A stretch of DNA of 64,000 bases from Beta vulgaris subsp. vulgaris (GCF_026745355.1 NC_079208.1:47959169-48023168), one strand, 5' to 3'; counted from the stretch's first letter, positions 35,907 to 46,859 are shown. Notes: generated by a model from the sequence alone, not told the origin. A program made the numbers and translations.

Positions 35907-36359
35907 ATGGTATCAGAGAAGTACAATTATGGGATTAGGGTGTTAATTTTCGAGAAAAAAAAAGTTCGTCAATGGTGTTCGCCGAAGAAAGTGCAGCAAA
36001 ATAGATGGAAATATGGATCCGAGAGGAGTTTGCATACATCACACGCAAAAGAGATCCAGGTATCTCGAATCTCAAAGAAGAAGCGAGAATCCGGCGGGAG
36101 CTTCAACTCCCTGAGTTTCATGGAAAAAAATCTGGATGAATGGATTGAGGATTTGGGAGATTTTGTCCATTTCTTCCGGTTAATTGAGGAGTCGAAGTTT
36201 AAGGCTACCATGATCGCATTTGCCGGTGACGCACAACAGTGGTTCAAAGAAGAACATCGGCGATGGTCGTTCAATGGGTGGCAGGAATTAAAGAAACAAT
36301 TGATGAGGTGTTTCAGTTCACTAGTGAAGACTCAACAGGCCCAATCACTCCGGACATGA
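35907..36359 (+). CDS. gag-like protein of TR-GAG element
   Basis: An uninterrupted 150-codon ORF whose ATG overlaps the PBS (AATGGTATCAG) and which fills nearly the whole interior. Residues about 70-145 look like a retrotransposon gag (capsid) domain: DEWIEDLGDFVHFFRL, AGDAQQWFKEEHR, and GWQELKKQLMRCF. There is no zinc knuckle, protease or RT. The N-terminal about 60 residues are Lys/Arg-rich. If expressed it could only work with enzymes from an autonomous partner. Confidence 0.7.
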   Translation: MVSEKYNYGIRVLIFEKKKVRQWCSPKKVQQNRWKYGSERSLHTSHAKEIQVSRISKKKRESGGSFNSLSFMEKNLDEWIEDLGDFVHFFRLIEESKFKATMIAFAGDAQQWFKEEHRRWSFNGWQELKKQLMRCFSSLVKTQQAQSLRT

Positions 36360-36405
36360 TGGGATGACAAGGGCATCAAACTAGATAGAGTACGCAGTGG
36401 AAGCG

Positions 36406-36662
36406 TGGGAATAATCTAGGTAGTTATGCTAAGGAAATTACTCTCTATATAGGGTTAATTAGAGAGAGAAAGGTATGTTGAATATTGATAAGAAAAATTG
36501 GTGAGTTCTTGTAGTTCAATGAGAGAGAATCAAGCCTCTCGAAAGCTTGAATATCGGTTACTTTTACTATTTTTACTATTATTGTTCAATCGAAGTTCAT
36601 CTTCTTTCTTAATTTCTCTATTTTATTATTATAATCTGTCCAAGCTATGTTAATTCATAGCA
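36406..36662 (+). repeat. 3' LTR of TR-GAG-like element
   Basis: 257 bp matching 35649-35905. A weak purine-rich stretch (GCAGTGGAAGCG) precedes it. Confidence 0.85.
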
Positions 36663-37213
36663 TATTTCTTTAATATATCTATTAACAAAAATAGGTTGGG
36701 ACAATCAAATAGTCAAAAAAAAATATTTAGATGGGGGAATTTCATAATGACTATGTGAGTAATATAGCTATTCAATCCCATAAATCAAGGTTTAGACAAT
36801 AAAAAATGTGAGATAAAATTATTCTTAAATTCGCTCAAAACAGGTGGTAAAGTCAAATTTTAAGCCACATATGAGGCATGAATCATTTGCATATAGTTCA
36901 GCTTCCTAGGGCTTGTATGATCAATAAGTGGAAGATATGTGTACGTGGTAGTCATGGTGGAAAGGAAAGAGAGAAGGAGATTGGAAATGCGAGTTCCTTT
37001 TATTTAGAAGAAGGCAGGAAGAAATTGGTGTTTAGAGGCAAAATAATGGTGGTGGACTGGTTGCAAATCTAGAGCACTGTGTGATTAGTGTCCAGGATAT
37101 AAAAGGAGAAATAGAAGGGGGTTTGGGAAAAAAAGAAAAGAAAAAACGCATTTTACTTGTTGTAGCAGGTTATTAACCTGATGGGACCATTTTTGTTAAA
37201 AAAATGAGCAATG
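36663..37213. other. Intergenic, no gene seen
   Basis: No supported feature. An ORF at 36878-37072 has no recognised domain. Confidence 0.5.
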
Positions 37214-37221
37214 GTTGGGAC

Positions 37222-38183
37222 CAGTGGCGAAGCCACCAAGTAACAAGGGGTAGCATGTGCTACCCCTGATTTTTTTTCAAAAATAGATTATTACCTTTAC
37301 ATTTGCACTACTTGACATATAAATAGTCTGGCACAGTTGGTTGTTTTAAAAGTTTAAAGCATTTATAACAAATGTTGACAAGTCTCGTGTTCGAAAGTCC
37401 ATAGCTGCAGTTTTTAATGCTTTGATTTTATTTTTCCCCTTCATCTAGTTTTATTCAATTACTGCTTTTACTCCGTAAAAAAAAAATACTACTTTTACTA
37501 GTTGTTTACCCACTAAAAAGATACTCAAAATCTCAAATTCAATTACCTTGCTATTTTAAGATTACAAATTTTGCTTACATAAGGAGTTTACTTATATTTG
37601 GGATATTAGCAATAGTTAATTTACAAAGTCAAATTGAATTATAGAGTAGCTTATAATTCATCTCTTGTTTTAGCGTTTTATTAATTTACAAAGTCTATTT
37701 GAATTAAAAAGTACTCTATAATTCATGTCTTATAATTCACGTCTTATCTATACATATTTTAGTTTACACCGATTGTAATTATGGGAATGGATTTTTAGTG
37801 AATTATTCATGTATGAAAATTTTATATATTTAATAAACATAAAGGGAAAACAAGAGAAAGCTTTTAGTTAATTCAAATCTACAATAATTTAACATTCTTT
37901 GATGGTATGACTATTATCAAAAGCAAGATAAGGATAGCATGGGAGATGAATTGTTAAACGATAGTTAGTTACTTATCTTGAGAAAGATTTGTTTTATTAT
38001 GTAAAAGTTAATGCCATCATAAAATGGTTCCAAAATCTGAGAACTCGAAGTGGACAATAGTAATTTTATTTTATTATTGACTTCAAGATTATATTTGGAT
38101 TTGCAGTAGTGATGACTTTTTATTTGACCCATTAGTATTGTAAAATTACGCTACCCTCATCTGAAATTCTGGACCCGCCCCTG
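37222..38183. mobile_element. Non-autonomous hAT element
   Basis: 962 bp. It starts CAGTGGCGAAGCCA and ends CCCGCCCCTG, the degenerate CAGTGGCGGA...CCACTG termini of plant hAT elements. An 8-bp TSD GTTGGGAC / GTTGAGAC (37214-37221, 38184-38191; one mismatch) flanks it. No transposase ORF. Confidence 0.82.
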
Positions 38184-38503
38184 GTTGAGACCCCTAAAAA
38201 ATAATCAAAAGTTCGGACTAAAAGTAGCGTATCGTCCAAAGTTGGTATTGTTTCTGTCAAATTTTCCTTTTTAATTCTGATTTAATACAATTAAGGACCC
38301 ACTTATGATTTCTCATTAATACTTGTGCCCAAAAGAAATGAAAACTCTATTTGAGGATGGCGAAGTAGTTATATATTATCATCATGATGTAATTATGCTA
38401 ACTCATAATTTTTACAATATTAATTAAATTTATTACTACTGTAAAATAAGGTATCTATGGAGAATTTATCTACCATTTGGTAGAGATAAAAGTTAGGATA
38501 ATA

Positions 38504-39516
38504 CTCCCTCCATCCGATAATACAGTGCTCACATTCCTTTTTTGGAGTCCCAAAATGTTATGCCTATTTTCTTTTTTACCAATTTGTTTAGACTAAATTA
38601 TCCTCACTTTCTACACAAACTTTACCCCTACTTTTCTCTCAAAGCATGTGATTAGGGGTGAGCACAACCGGGTACCTGGTCAAAATTTCGGGAATTATAT
38701 TGGACCCAAACCCAGTCAGAACTAGTTCCTAAAAATTGGAAACGGAATTGAAATTGGTTGGACCAGGGCCTCATGTTCTGGAATTGGTCTTGGAATCAGT
38801 TGGGACCAATTCCAACACCGGATGCCCGGTTATCTAAAAGTGTGATGTAATGTCGATTTTTACAGGAGGTGACTTTCTAGAATTGGTCTTGCAATTCATG
38901 AGAACCGAATTTAGTATTGGGCATTTGGTACCCAATGACATTCATAAGCTAAATTGTTTTATTGTTAAGCTTAATAAAGACTAAAATAAGAACCATAGCA
39001 TATATGTATTAGTATCCCTTGATATAATTTCGGCCAAACTTCTATTAACGAGCTAGTAAGTTTTAAGACTAAATTATTCATCAGAAATAAAAAATTCCAC
39101 TAGGTACTTAGTCCGAGGCTTGGTTGTATCAAGTATCTATATTTACCGGGTACCAAGTGGGTATCAAGTCCAAAATTTTACTATCCAGAACTGGAACCAC
39201 TTGCAACTGGGTCCTCAAATTTGGACCCAAACCCGATCCCAACAGAACCAGTTCCAGTTGCGGACCCAACGGGTCCAACCAGTTATGGGTTTGGAACTGG
39301 ATGTCATGTTTTTCTGCTCACTTCTACATGTGACCCCATTTATTGCTTTACACAATTTCAAGAAACATTTATTATCTTTTGATTTTCTTTCAATACAAAA
39401 GTATCAAAAAAAAGCACTTCATTAAATACATTTTTTGGAAATTATACTACTCATTCTATTTTTCTTGATTCTCGTGAAAAATGAGAAGTGAACACTATAT
39501 TATGTGATGGAGGGAA
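38504..39516. mobile_element. Stowaway-like MITE split by a hAT MITE
   Basis: Ends CTCCCTCCATCCGATAATACAGTGC and its near-complement (ACTATATTATGTGATGGAGGGAA) lie next to TA (38502-38503, 39517-39518). Left half 38504-38652 and right half 39335-39516 together make a unit of about 330 bp. Confidence 0.8.
38653..39326. mobile_element. hAT-like MITE nested in Stowaway
   Basis: 674 bp, ends TAGGGGTGAGCA / TGCTCACTTCTA, TSD CATGTGAT / CATGTGAC (38645-38652, 39327-39334). The interior is rich in GGAACTGG/GGTACC words. Confidence 0.82.
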
Positions 39517-39628
39517 TAATATTTTAATTCAATATATCTTTGTTATATCTTTCAGAGTGATCTATATACTATATACTAAAAGAGAATACGCTATTCTGTT
39601 TCCCTCAAAAACAATCATGTGTGGCATG

Positions 39629-41616
39629 TAGGGCTGGCAATTAGGTCGGGTTGGGTCAATTTCAGGTTGACCTGATTTATATTTCAGATGATTACCCCTA
39701 ACCCAGACCTAACCAGATTCTAATTTCATATCAAAAATCATAACCCAAACCCGACCTTACAGATTTCATGTTAACCCGAAATGAACCCAAAATGACCTGA
39801 AATGATATTCAAATATACACGCTAAGTTATGAAAGTATGAGTTAATGACCTGCAATGAAATTTAGGTGATCCAACAAATGGGCTTGTGATAGGCGTGTCG
39901 CGCACCTAACAAAAATAAATAACCTAACTAATCCTCCTAACTATGTAGTAGGGTAAGTTAGAGTCGATCTCACAGAGAGAAAGTTGTTCTATGATTAGAA
40001 CTTAAATAATGGTAAGACTAAAGGAGATTAATATCAATGATCGTCGAATCAACTATACTAATCAATATATAAATAAAAGACTCTACAGTTAAGTATCCCC
40101 ACTAGCACGAAGTAATACAAAATAATTCCTACCCCAAACTAATCAATTAAATGTTCACATGGAAAAGTCCACCCTATAAAGTACCATAGACCTTTCCCGA
40201 GTATCTATGGCTTCTCTAATATGCATTCAAGCCTACTCCCGTTGAATCATGCAAATTAAAGACATTGAACGCGACACTTTGACTTCCTAACAATCCATTC
40301 TACCTACTCCCGTGGAGAACTTCATGTCCTTAATTGAAATACTCAAATCCATCAAAATCCAACTCCGGTTGTGATCAAGACAATGGAATTAGAACAATAC
40401 TAGTTATCCCTAATCTAGTATTGGAATATGCACAATCAATTAAGTAAGAACAATTAACAATTAATATGAGAATTTAAAGAAACAATCATGAATTAAATCA
40501 TACTAGGGTTCAACTTAACCATAGATAAAAGAAACTACTCTATCATGAAATATATAATGAAATCTAAATCTACCAAGAAAACATAATCAAAGAAATCAAG
40601 GAAAGAAACTAATGAAACTCATGAATTAATGAAAAAAAATAAAAAATAGGGTTTATACTAAAAACTAGAGAGAAAAAGAGTAGAGAAAACTAAAACCTAA
40701 AACTTAAAAAAATAACGTGAGAGGGAGGAGAGAGAAAAAAGAATGAAAACCTCTCTAAATAAATATTCAATAACCTAATATGACTTGGAAAATAATTTAC
40801 AAGATAAGGAAAGTCTTAAATAAATCATTAATATGCGGATTAGTGATCCGCGCGTACGCGTGACAGATTCCAGCAGAAACACTCCAACTTCAAAAAGGCA
40901 TAACTTCTTGAATAGAAGTCTCCTTGGGGCGTGCCACCTATCGTTGGAAAGATCTTCAAGTCTAGTTTCCAAATCTGGTGGAATTACTTGATTCTAAGGA
41001 TCACATCAAAAGTTATGATCAGAAGAGTAGACGTGACTCTTTTTCAGATTTCTTCTAATGATTTTTCCGCTTCGTTTTTTCTCAAACTCGTACTATGACA
41101 TATCCATACGATCCTTATGCGTTGTAACTTCTTTCCACGTGCTCCTAACCCTTAAACTTAGCTAATCATACTCTAAATACGTTATCAATGCCTGAAATTC
41201 ATCAAAAACAAGAAAACATACCGAATAGGAGTAGAAAAGCATAACTTAAGAATATAATGGAATAATGAACCTAAATATGAAACTAAATGCTCTAAAATGC
41301 AACCTAAATGCACCTAAAAACTATATATAAAAATGACTTATCAGCTTGATCCAATACAAATAAGAATAACAAAAGATAGGTTGTTAAGTTATGAAAATCT
41401 GGGTTAATTTCAGGTTGACCCGACCTGAAAATAACTCGACTTCTAAATCAATTTATTCGGGTTATTTTCAGGTTCAAAAAGTCAACCCAAACCTAACTCA
41501 TTATATTTTCAGATCGGGTTGAGTCGGTCCATTTTTTATTTTAGGTCGAAAATCACAGCCCAAACCCGAAAATTTCAGGTCAGGTTATTGGGTTGGGTCA
41601 ACTTTTGCCAACCCTA
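39629..41616. mobile_element. hAT-like MITE split by a solo LTR
   Basis: Ends TAGGGCTGGCAA / TTGCCAACCCTA with long subterminal inverted similarity (GGGTTGGGTCAA, CAGGTTGACC). Flanks GTGGCATG (39621-39628) and GCTGGCATG (41617-41625) fit an 8-bp TSD with a 1-bp insertion. Without the solo LTR the element is about 530 bp. Confidence 0.72.
39887..41343 (-). mobile_element. Solo LTR of an Athila/Tat-like gypsy element
   Basis: 1457 bp with a perfect 5-bp TSD GCTTG (39882-39886, 41344-41348). On the minus strand it begins TGATAAGTCATTT and ends GCGCGACACGCCTATCA, terminal sequences typical of Athila/Tat LTRs (compare TGATAAGTGCG...GCTATCA at 7259). No internal region is left, so LTR-LTR recombination is implied. 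Confidence 0.88.
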
Positions 41617-41625
41617 GCTGGCATG

Positions 41626-42180
41626 TTTTGGTGATTATAAATCCCGCCTAAATACACAGATGATGTCATTCTTTTTTTTTTTAAAAAAATGAACTTGCTT
41701 CTTTCTTAGGAAAAAAGTTGCCCGACTTAGTGGTCGTTTAGTTGAAGTTGGGAAGTATAGCTTCCTTTGAATTTGCATTGTTCATGAAATTTCATTTCTT
41801 AGGAAGTAAATATGAGAAATTCTATTTTCCATGGGAATTTCCACTTACCTAGGGGGCCTAGGTAAGTTATTTCTTCCATTTTATAGGAAATAGAATTTCC
41901 TAGGGAGTTTTACTTTCCAATTTCCATACAACAACACATATACCTACTTTTTAAAAATTATAATTTCCCATATATTTGAAGATTAACCAATCAAGCTCTT
42001 ATTTGTTTCCAATGAAGGCATTGATGAGTGATGAGTCTGATGACTATCACTTTTTCTTTTGCTTTATCTTAATTAGGGCCCAAAATTTTAAATATCTTCA
42101 GCCTTCAAAAAAAAAACGACGCTGAAGAATGGCCGTGAGCCCGTGAAGTAAGGAGAAACTGAACAGAAGTCACGCTTCAT
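41626..42180. other. Intergenic with palindromic repeat
   Basis: About 41740-41950 is rich in inverted motifs (AATTCTATTTTCC / GGAAATAGAATTTCC; ACTTACCTAGGGGGCCTAGGTAAGT), probably a decayed foldback MITE. No gene. Confidence 0.5.
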
Positions 42181-42231
42181 ACTCTTCATCTCCTACCCAC
42201 TACCACGCCCCCAAATATTCAGTTTCCAAGA

Positions 42232-43788
42232 ATGAAAAATCTGATCTTTTATTCAAAGGTAATTCTTCATTTATCTCTCTTTTTCTGATTTTTTCTTCCT
42301 AAATTCTCTTGCAAATTTCCTTCATTTTTATAGCTCATGCCTGTGCTAGGATGAATAGGATGGGTGTTTCTCAACTTTATATGCTCTTCTAATTACTAAC
42401 AATTTTGATTACCATGGTCATCATGGTGGACGACTTTCTAATACTATGATTTATATGTATTCTAGATATAACTTTATGGAGTATGATCATTCTATGTTTG
42501 ATATTTTTATATACGAAGCACAATACAACTCAAATTAAAAGTTTGTTGAGACAAAGTGTGAAATATTTATGTTTATATACATTTTAAAGATTTAATTCGA
42601 TTGTTTTCTTTTGTCTAATTCAATGAAAATTATACATTAGAAATTTTTATATCACGTATTTCCGTGAATATCTAGCACGTTGAGGGGTCTATTTTTTTAT
42701 TTTTGCCCCGAGCCCAATAATATTCAGAAACGGCCCTGTTCACTTTATAATATTCGATAAAGTTATACCCCTTTTCGTCCTCTTTTTGATTCCTGTGCCC
42801 GCAATAATGTAGCAAGTATCTAGAGATGGGGTAAATTACTACATTTGTTGTATGGCTAAAAGGGTTAGTCTGCATAGAGCTCTCTAGTCTCTATGCAAGT
42901 GTTTTATCTACTGATTTTCTAGTTTCACCCTTGAGTAGTTGGATGATAACTTCCTATAGATTCTTAAGTAAAGTTTTTCCACTTTATCAGGTTATTATAG
43001 TGCTCCAGGGTAGTTCTGTAATTGATTTGATGAGTGAATGTAATGCTAGATAGAGAACAAGATCATAATGAAGAGAAATTAATTGGAGTGCCCATTATAA
43101 GGGTCTGTTCTCCCCCAACTTATTTTCAGTTCAGTTCAGTTCAGTTGCAATCAATTCAGTTCAGTTCAGCTCCAACTATCATTTCTTAGGGTTTGTTCTC
43201 TTCGACATAAAACAGCTGAACTGAACTGAATAGTAGTATGTGAGAGTAAAAGTATTGTCCTGAACTGTACTGAATTGAACTAAACTGAATTGAACCGAAC
43301 TGAAAATAAGCTAGAGAGAACATGCCCTTAGTTATAATTTAATGCATTTCAATTCAGTTCAGTTCAGTTGCAATAAGTCTAGTTCAATTCAGTTCAGCTC
43401 AGTTCAGTTGCAATTAGTTCAATTCAGTTCAGTTGTTTTATGTTGAAGAGAACATGTCTTAAGGGTGTGTTCTACTTGGTTGATTTTTAACTTACTCAAA
43501 ACTTATTGGAACTTTCTTATAGCTTATAGGAAAATATAAAAGTATAAATTTATAAGGTATAATAAGTCAAAACACTTAAATGGAATGCTACCTAGTTAAT
43601 TTACCGATTTGCCTCTTGCATGTTCACTTGTGAACCTCTTTTTATATAGCCTCACTCAAAATTGTAAGTAAATATTTTGTGGACAACAGTTCTGTAAATA
43701 GCCGAACTTTATTTGTTCATGTGACATTTTAAATAGGTGACAATATTTTGGCTTTTACAGTCTGCAATTGCATTGCCTGGATAACAAG
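42232..43788 (+). other. Putative 5' UTR with intron and uORF of the B3 gene
   Basis: A donor after TTATTCAAAG (intron from 42259) and an acceptor TTTTACAG at 43760 would splice a leader exon to the coding exon. An ATG at 42232 in the leader would then form a 16-codon upstream ORF stopping (TGGATAA) 6 bp before the main ATG at 43789. The splice is inferred from consensus only. Confidence 0.4.
43096..43470. mobile_element. Nested palindromic CAGTT-rich MITEs in B3 leader intron
   Basis: Outer ends TAAGGGTCTGTTCTC and GAGAACATGTCTTAAGGGT. An inner copy of the same type (about 43188-43332) runs from TTAGGGTTTGTTCTC to GAGAACATGCCCTTAG. Arms are made of TTCAGTTCAGTTCAGTTGCAAT and its complement, so the transcript could form long hairpins. 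Confidence 0.65.
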
Positions 43789-45977
43789 ATGGAGGCATGT
43801 GTTGAATGCTCTCGTAGTTGTTTAGTACTGCATAGAACCAAGCTCGATCCGTACCCAATCGTTTCCTCATTCTTTAAAGTCATGTTTGGCAACGAGTTCT
43901 CTGAAGTACTGGTATGACATTCTTCTTTTAACTTTAGATTGACTTGGTTAAAAGCTTCTAATGAGTTGTTTCACACAAAATGAATCTCTAAATAGTCCTC
44001 ATACATTCAGATTGTACCTCCACAATTTGCCAACACTGTTAAAGCACTAGAAGGCCAAAGCACTTATCTTGAGGATTCAACTGGACAAAAATGGAAAGTG
44101 GGCCTGTGTAATGTAAACGGCTCTCTTGCCTTTCAAAATGGATGGCATGAATTCTCAGTGGATCATAGCATTGAAGTGGGTGATTTTCTGGTATTCCATC
44201 ATTTCAAGGGATCACATTTTCTTGTTGAAATCTTTGGTAGAAGTGGGTGTGAGAAGCCTGTGCTTTTCGGTGGAAAGAACTATCAGAAGACGCGAGAGAA
44301 ACTTAGCAGATCAGATCCTGGTCCGCCTAATATTGTTGTCAATCGAAAGAAGGATCATTTGCAGAATGTGAAAAATTCACCTGAGACAAAAAGAGTATAT
44401 GTTCCTAGGGAAGACATTTCCAATAAACGGCCTAAATTGGCTCCCACAACAGATTTTCTTGTAGAGTCATACTTTATGACTAACAGAGACGTGTGTTTTA
44501 CTAGAGAAGATGATAGAAGTGATCTGTTTGATCTGTCTGTTTTTGAGATGCCTGAAATGAAAGAAGATGCTGGTAAAAGGAGTTATGAAATCTCAAGTTA
44601 GTTCCCTGACCTTTTTATTTCCGTGAGATAATTGTAGCTGAAGTTTGAGTTTGTGAATTTCATGTCATTTCTTAGCTCATTGGCTTCTTTCCTAGGTGAA
44701 GCAGACCGGTCAACAAAGGAACGTGCAGAGATTCTAAACAACACTGTTTCGACGGATCCCATGCCTTTGAACGTTAGCATGCCAATTAAGTCTATTGCAT
44801 CGCCTCAATCTGAGGTTTCCGCTCCAGCAAATTCATGTGAGCCTTCTCACTCCGTTTTTTATTAGTTGCAACATTTGTTTTTCAGATGATAAACAAACTG
44901 TGAGAATTTGCTAAATTTACCTCAACATGTTTTTAAAATATTTTCTTATAACATTTATAGATATGCAAATATAGATATCAATGATCAAACTGACGTGTGT
45001 TGATAACTGTGAAATAACAAATGTTGCAACTTGCAAGTATACTCTTATTGGCACTGGGTATATTAAAATGTTTTCATTTTTCTTATTTACATTTGTGTTA
45101 ATTGAGTTATTCTCTTGACAGGTGGAAGAACGAAGATAGGCAAGCAAGAACACAATTCTGATGAAAATGTTTATGTTAATTCAGTAGCTGATAATCTTCT
45201 GTGCGCTAGTGCAATCCTGTCTTCCATTGAGAAGGATCCCAAGCTTAGGAACGAAACTCTTGGTCGGCATTCTACTTCTGTGGAAGAAGACAAAGGTCAG
45301 AAAGATATGACTGTGAATCCAGAAACACCTGATTTATGTGTTTCTTCGTCTGCAGCAAGCTTCAAAATAACATATCCAGAACAGAAACACAATGAACCTT
45401 TCCTTGTATGTTCTGACTTCTCATAAGCATAATCTTATGCCTGTAGTGATAAACTAATAATTTGTTTTTTTTTATGCTAGTAAATCATGTTTGTATTGTG
45501 GTATTTAATTTCAGACCTTGGATAAGTTTCTGTCTTGTCCTGTTTTTGTTCTTTGTTAATTTGCAGCCGGGATTCTTCTTCTGTTGCACAATTTCAACTT
45601 ATAACCTATGTTACTTGGACTGAGGTGCTTGTGTCCAGCACGAGTATATACTCAAGTATACAACTCGGCTATTTTATGAAAAGTTTTCACTATCTTAAGT
45701 TCTTAACCATAAATGAAGTGTTGAAATGTTCATGCTCATGCTCATGCTGGTGGATGGCACTAGTACTATATATGAAGAGTCCAAGTAACATTTTTGGTTT
45801 CCATATTTGTGTTTCTGCTTCCAGTATTAACCCATTATTCTTATGCAGGTGTTACCAAAGCCTTTACCTTTAAATGTATACAAACAAGGTGAAAAGTTGG
45901 GACAGAATTTGGTAGTACTTCGAGATCCAGGCGGAAGACTTTGGCCAGTTATATACTCCCTCCGTCCCATAATATAG
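43789..45977 (+). CDS. B3-domain transcription factor (REM-like), second B3 truncated by MITE
   Basis: Exons 43789-43911, 44011-44596, 44696-44836, 45122-45405 and 45849 onward, all GT-AG with matching phases. The first B3 DNA-binding domain spans about residues 26-122 (FFKVMFGNEFSEVL, IVPPQFANTVKALEG, WKVGLCNVNGSLAFQNGWHEF, VGDFLVFHHFKGSHFLVEIFG). A Ser/Lys-rich acidic linker of about 250 residues follows. The second B3 starts at residue 379 (VLPKPLPLNVYKQGEKL, VVLRDPGGRLWPVIY) and is cut by a Stowaway MITE, which adds six codons and a stop at 45975. The predicted product is 420 residues instead of 463. Two-B3 REM proteins are nuclear and mostly reproductive or meristem regulators in the literature; the role here is unknown. 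The first DNA-binding domain is intact. Confidence 0.88.
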
Positions 45978-46211
45978 TGCCTATTTCATTTTTGGTGGTC
46001 AAACTTTAAAATCTTTGACCGAATATTCTCATTTGTATATATAAAAAAACATATTCATGTAGGATCTTGTTAGATTCGTCTCAATGTGTAGTTTCATAAT
46101 ATCAACTTTTTATATTTTTTATCAATAAGGAATTGAAGATATTAAAGGTCAAAGTTACGTTTTGGAGACCGTGAAAAAAGAAACAAGCACTATATTATGG
46201 GACGGAGGGAG
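45956..46211. mobile_element. Young Stowaway MITE inside B3 coding exon
   Basis: 256 bp with perfect 25-bp terminal inverted repeats (CTCCCTCCGTCCCATAATAT...) and TA duplicated at 45954-45955 and 46212-46213. Removing it with one TA restores an in-frame B3 coding sequence. Perfect TIRs imply recent insertion. Confidence 0.95.
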
Positions 46212-46364
46212 TATTATTGGAAGGAAGGCCATGCAGTTTTGGCAAATGGGTGGAAAGAATTTAGAAAGTCTAATAACATTCAACCTGGTGATGAGTGTAC
46301 TTTTGTTGCTGAAAATATTGATAAAGGTATAGTCCAAGTACAAATTTTTCAGAGGGATCGTTGA
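46212..46364 (+). pseudogene. Stranded 3' end of the B3 gene
   Basis: It encodes the second half of the C-terminal B3 domain (WKEGHAVLANGWKEF, NIQPGDECTFVAE, VQIFQRD) and the original stop at 46362-46364. It is separated from the rest by the MITE, in the frame expected after MITE excision. Confidence 0.9.
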
Positions 46365-46548
46365 ACTTCTATAAGGTGAAGTTGATTTGTAGTTATTCTA
46401 GAGTTCTCACTTCTCAGGAACTGAATTTAGGATTCTTGAATCAAACTCTGCAGCATGTTCCAATTTTATTTTCTGGTAAGTTGTTTTTCTGTTGCAGAAA
46501 ATCATGATAGTTGCTTGATCAGTAGGTTGTGGATAGACTGATAGTTAC

Positions 46549-46859
46549 TCCATCCGTTTCCTAAAGATCTTCTCACTTATGGTGTGAGTAAAGTAGGAGA
46601 GAGAAAGGGGTTAATATAAATAAACAAATAAAAAGGGGTTAAAGTAGGAGAGAGAAAGGGAGTAAAATTGAATTGATAATGTAATGATGGACCATATGAT
46701 AGTGACATGAGAGGGTAAATAGGGAAATTTATTTTGCCAAATAAGGAATAAAGCAAAAGAGGGAAGATCTTTTGGAAACACCCTTAAACGGAAAGAGGGA
46801 AGATCTTTAGGAAACACCCTTAAACGGAAAGAGGGAAGATCTTTAGGAAACGGAGGGAG
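46549..46859. mobile_element. Stowaway-like MITE downstream of B3 gene
   Basis: 311 bp, TA-flanked (46547-46548, 46860-46861). Ends CTCCATCCGTTTCCTAAAGATCTT / AAGATCTTTAGGAAACGGAGGGAG. It contains nearly three copies of a 35-bp unit (GGAAACACCCTTAAACGGAAAGAGGGAAGATCTT), so its right end has been duplicated. Confidence 0.88.

Larger units (their letters stand above)
35649..36662 (+). mobile_element. Very short LTR retrotransposon with gag only (TR-GAG-like)
   Basis: 1014 bp in total. Two 257-bp LTRs (35649-35905, 36406-36662; TGG(G)AATAA...TTCATAGCA) enclose a 500-bp interior. A PBS TGGTATCAGAG (35908-35918) follows the 5' LTR by 2 bp. The interior holds one ORF with a retrotransposon gag domain and no pol. 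This matches the TR-GAG class of non-autonomous elements. No matching 5-bp TSD was found (GTTTA versus TATTT), so it is old, rearranged, or the flank has mutated. Confidence 0.82.

Noticed and set aside
37320..37400. tRNA-like box A/box B pair (GGCACAGTTGGTT ... GTGTTCGAAAGTCC)
   Set aside because: Lies inside the well-bounded hAT element and has no SINE tail or own TSD; no tRNA fold is apparent.
45535..45873. 112-codon ORF between B3 exons 4 and 5
   Set aside because: Intron 4 of the B3 gene in another frame; it lacks homology, and phases of exons 4 and 5 match directly.
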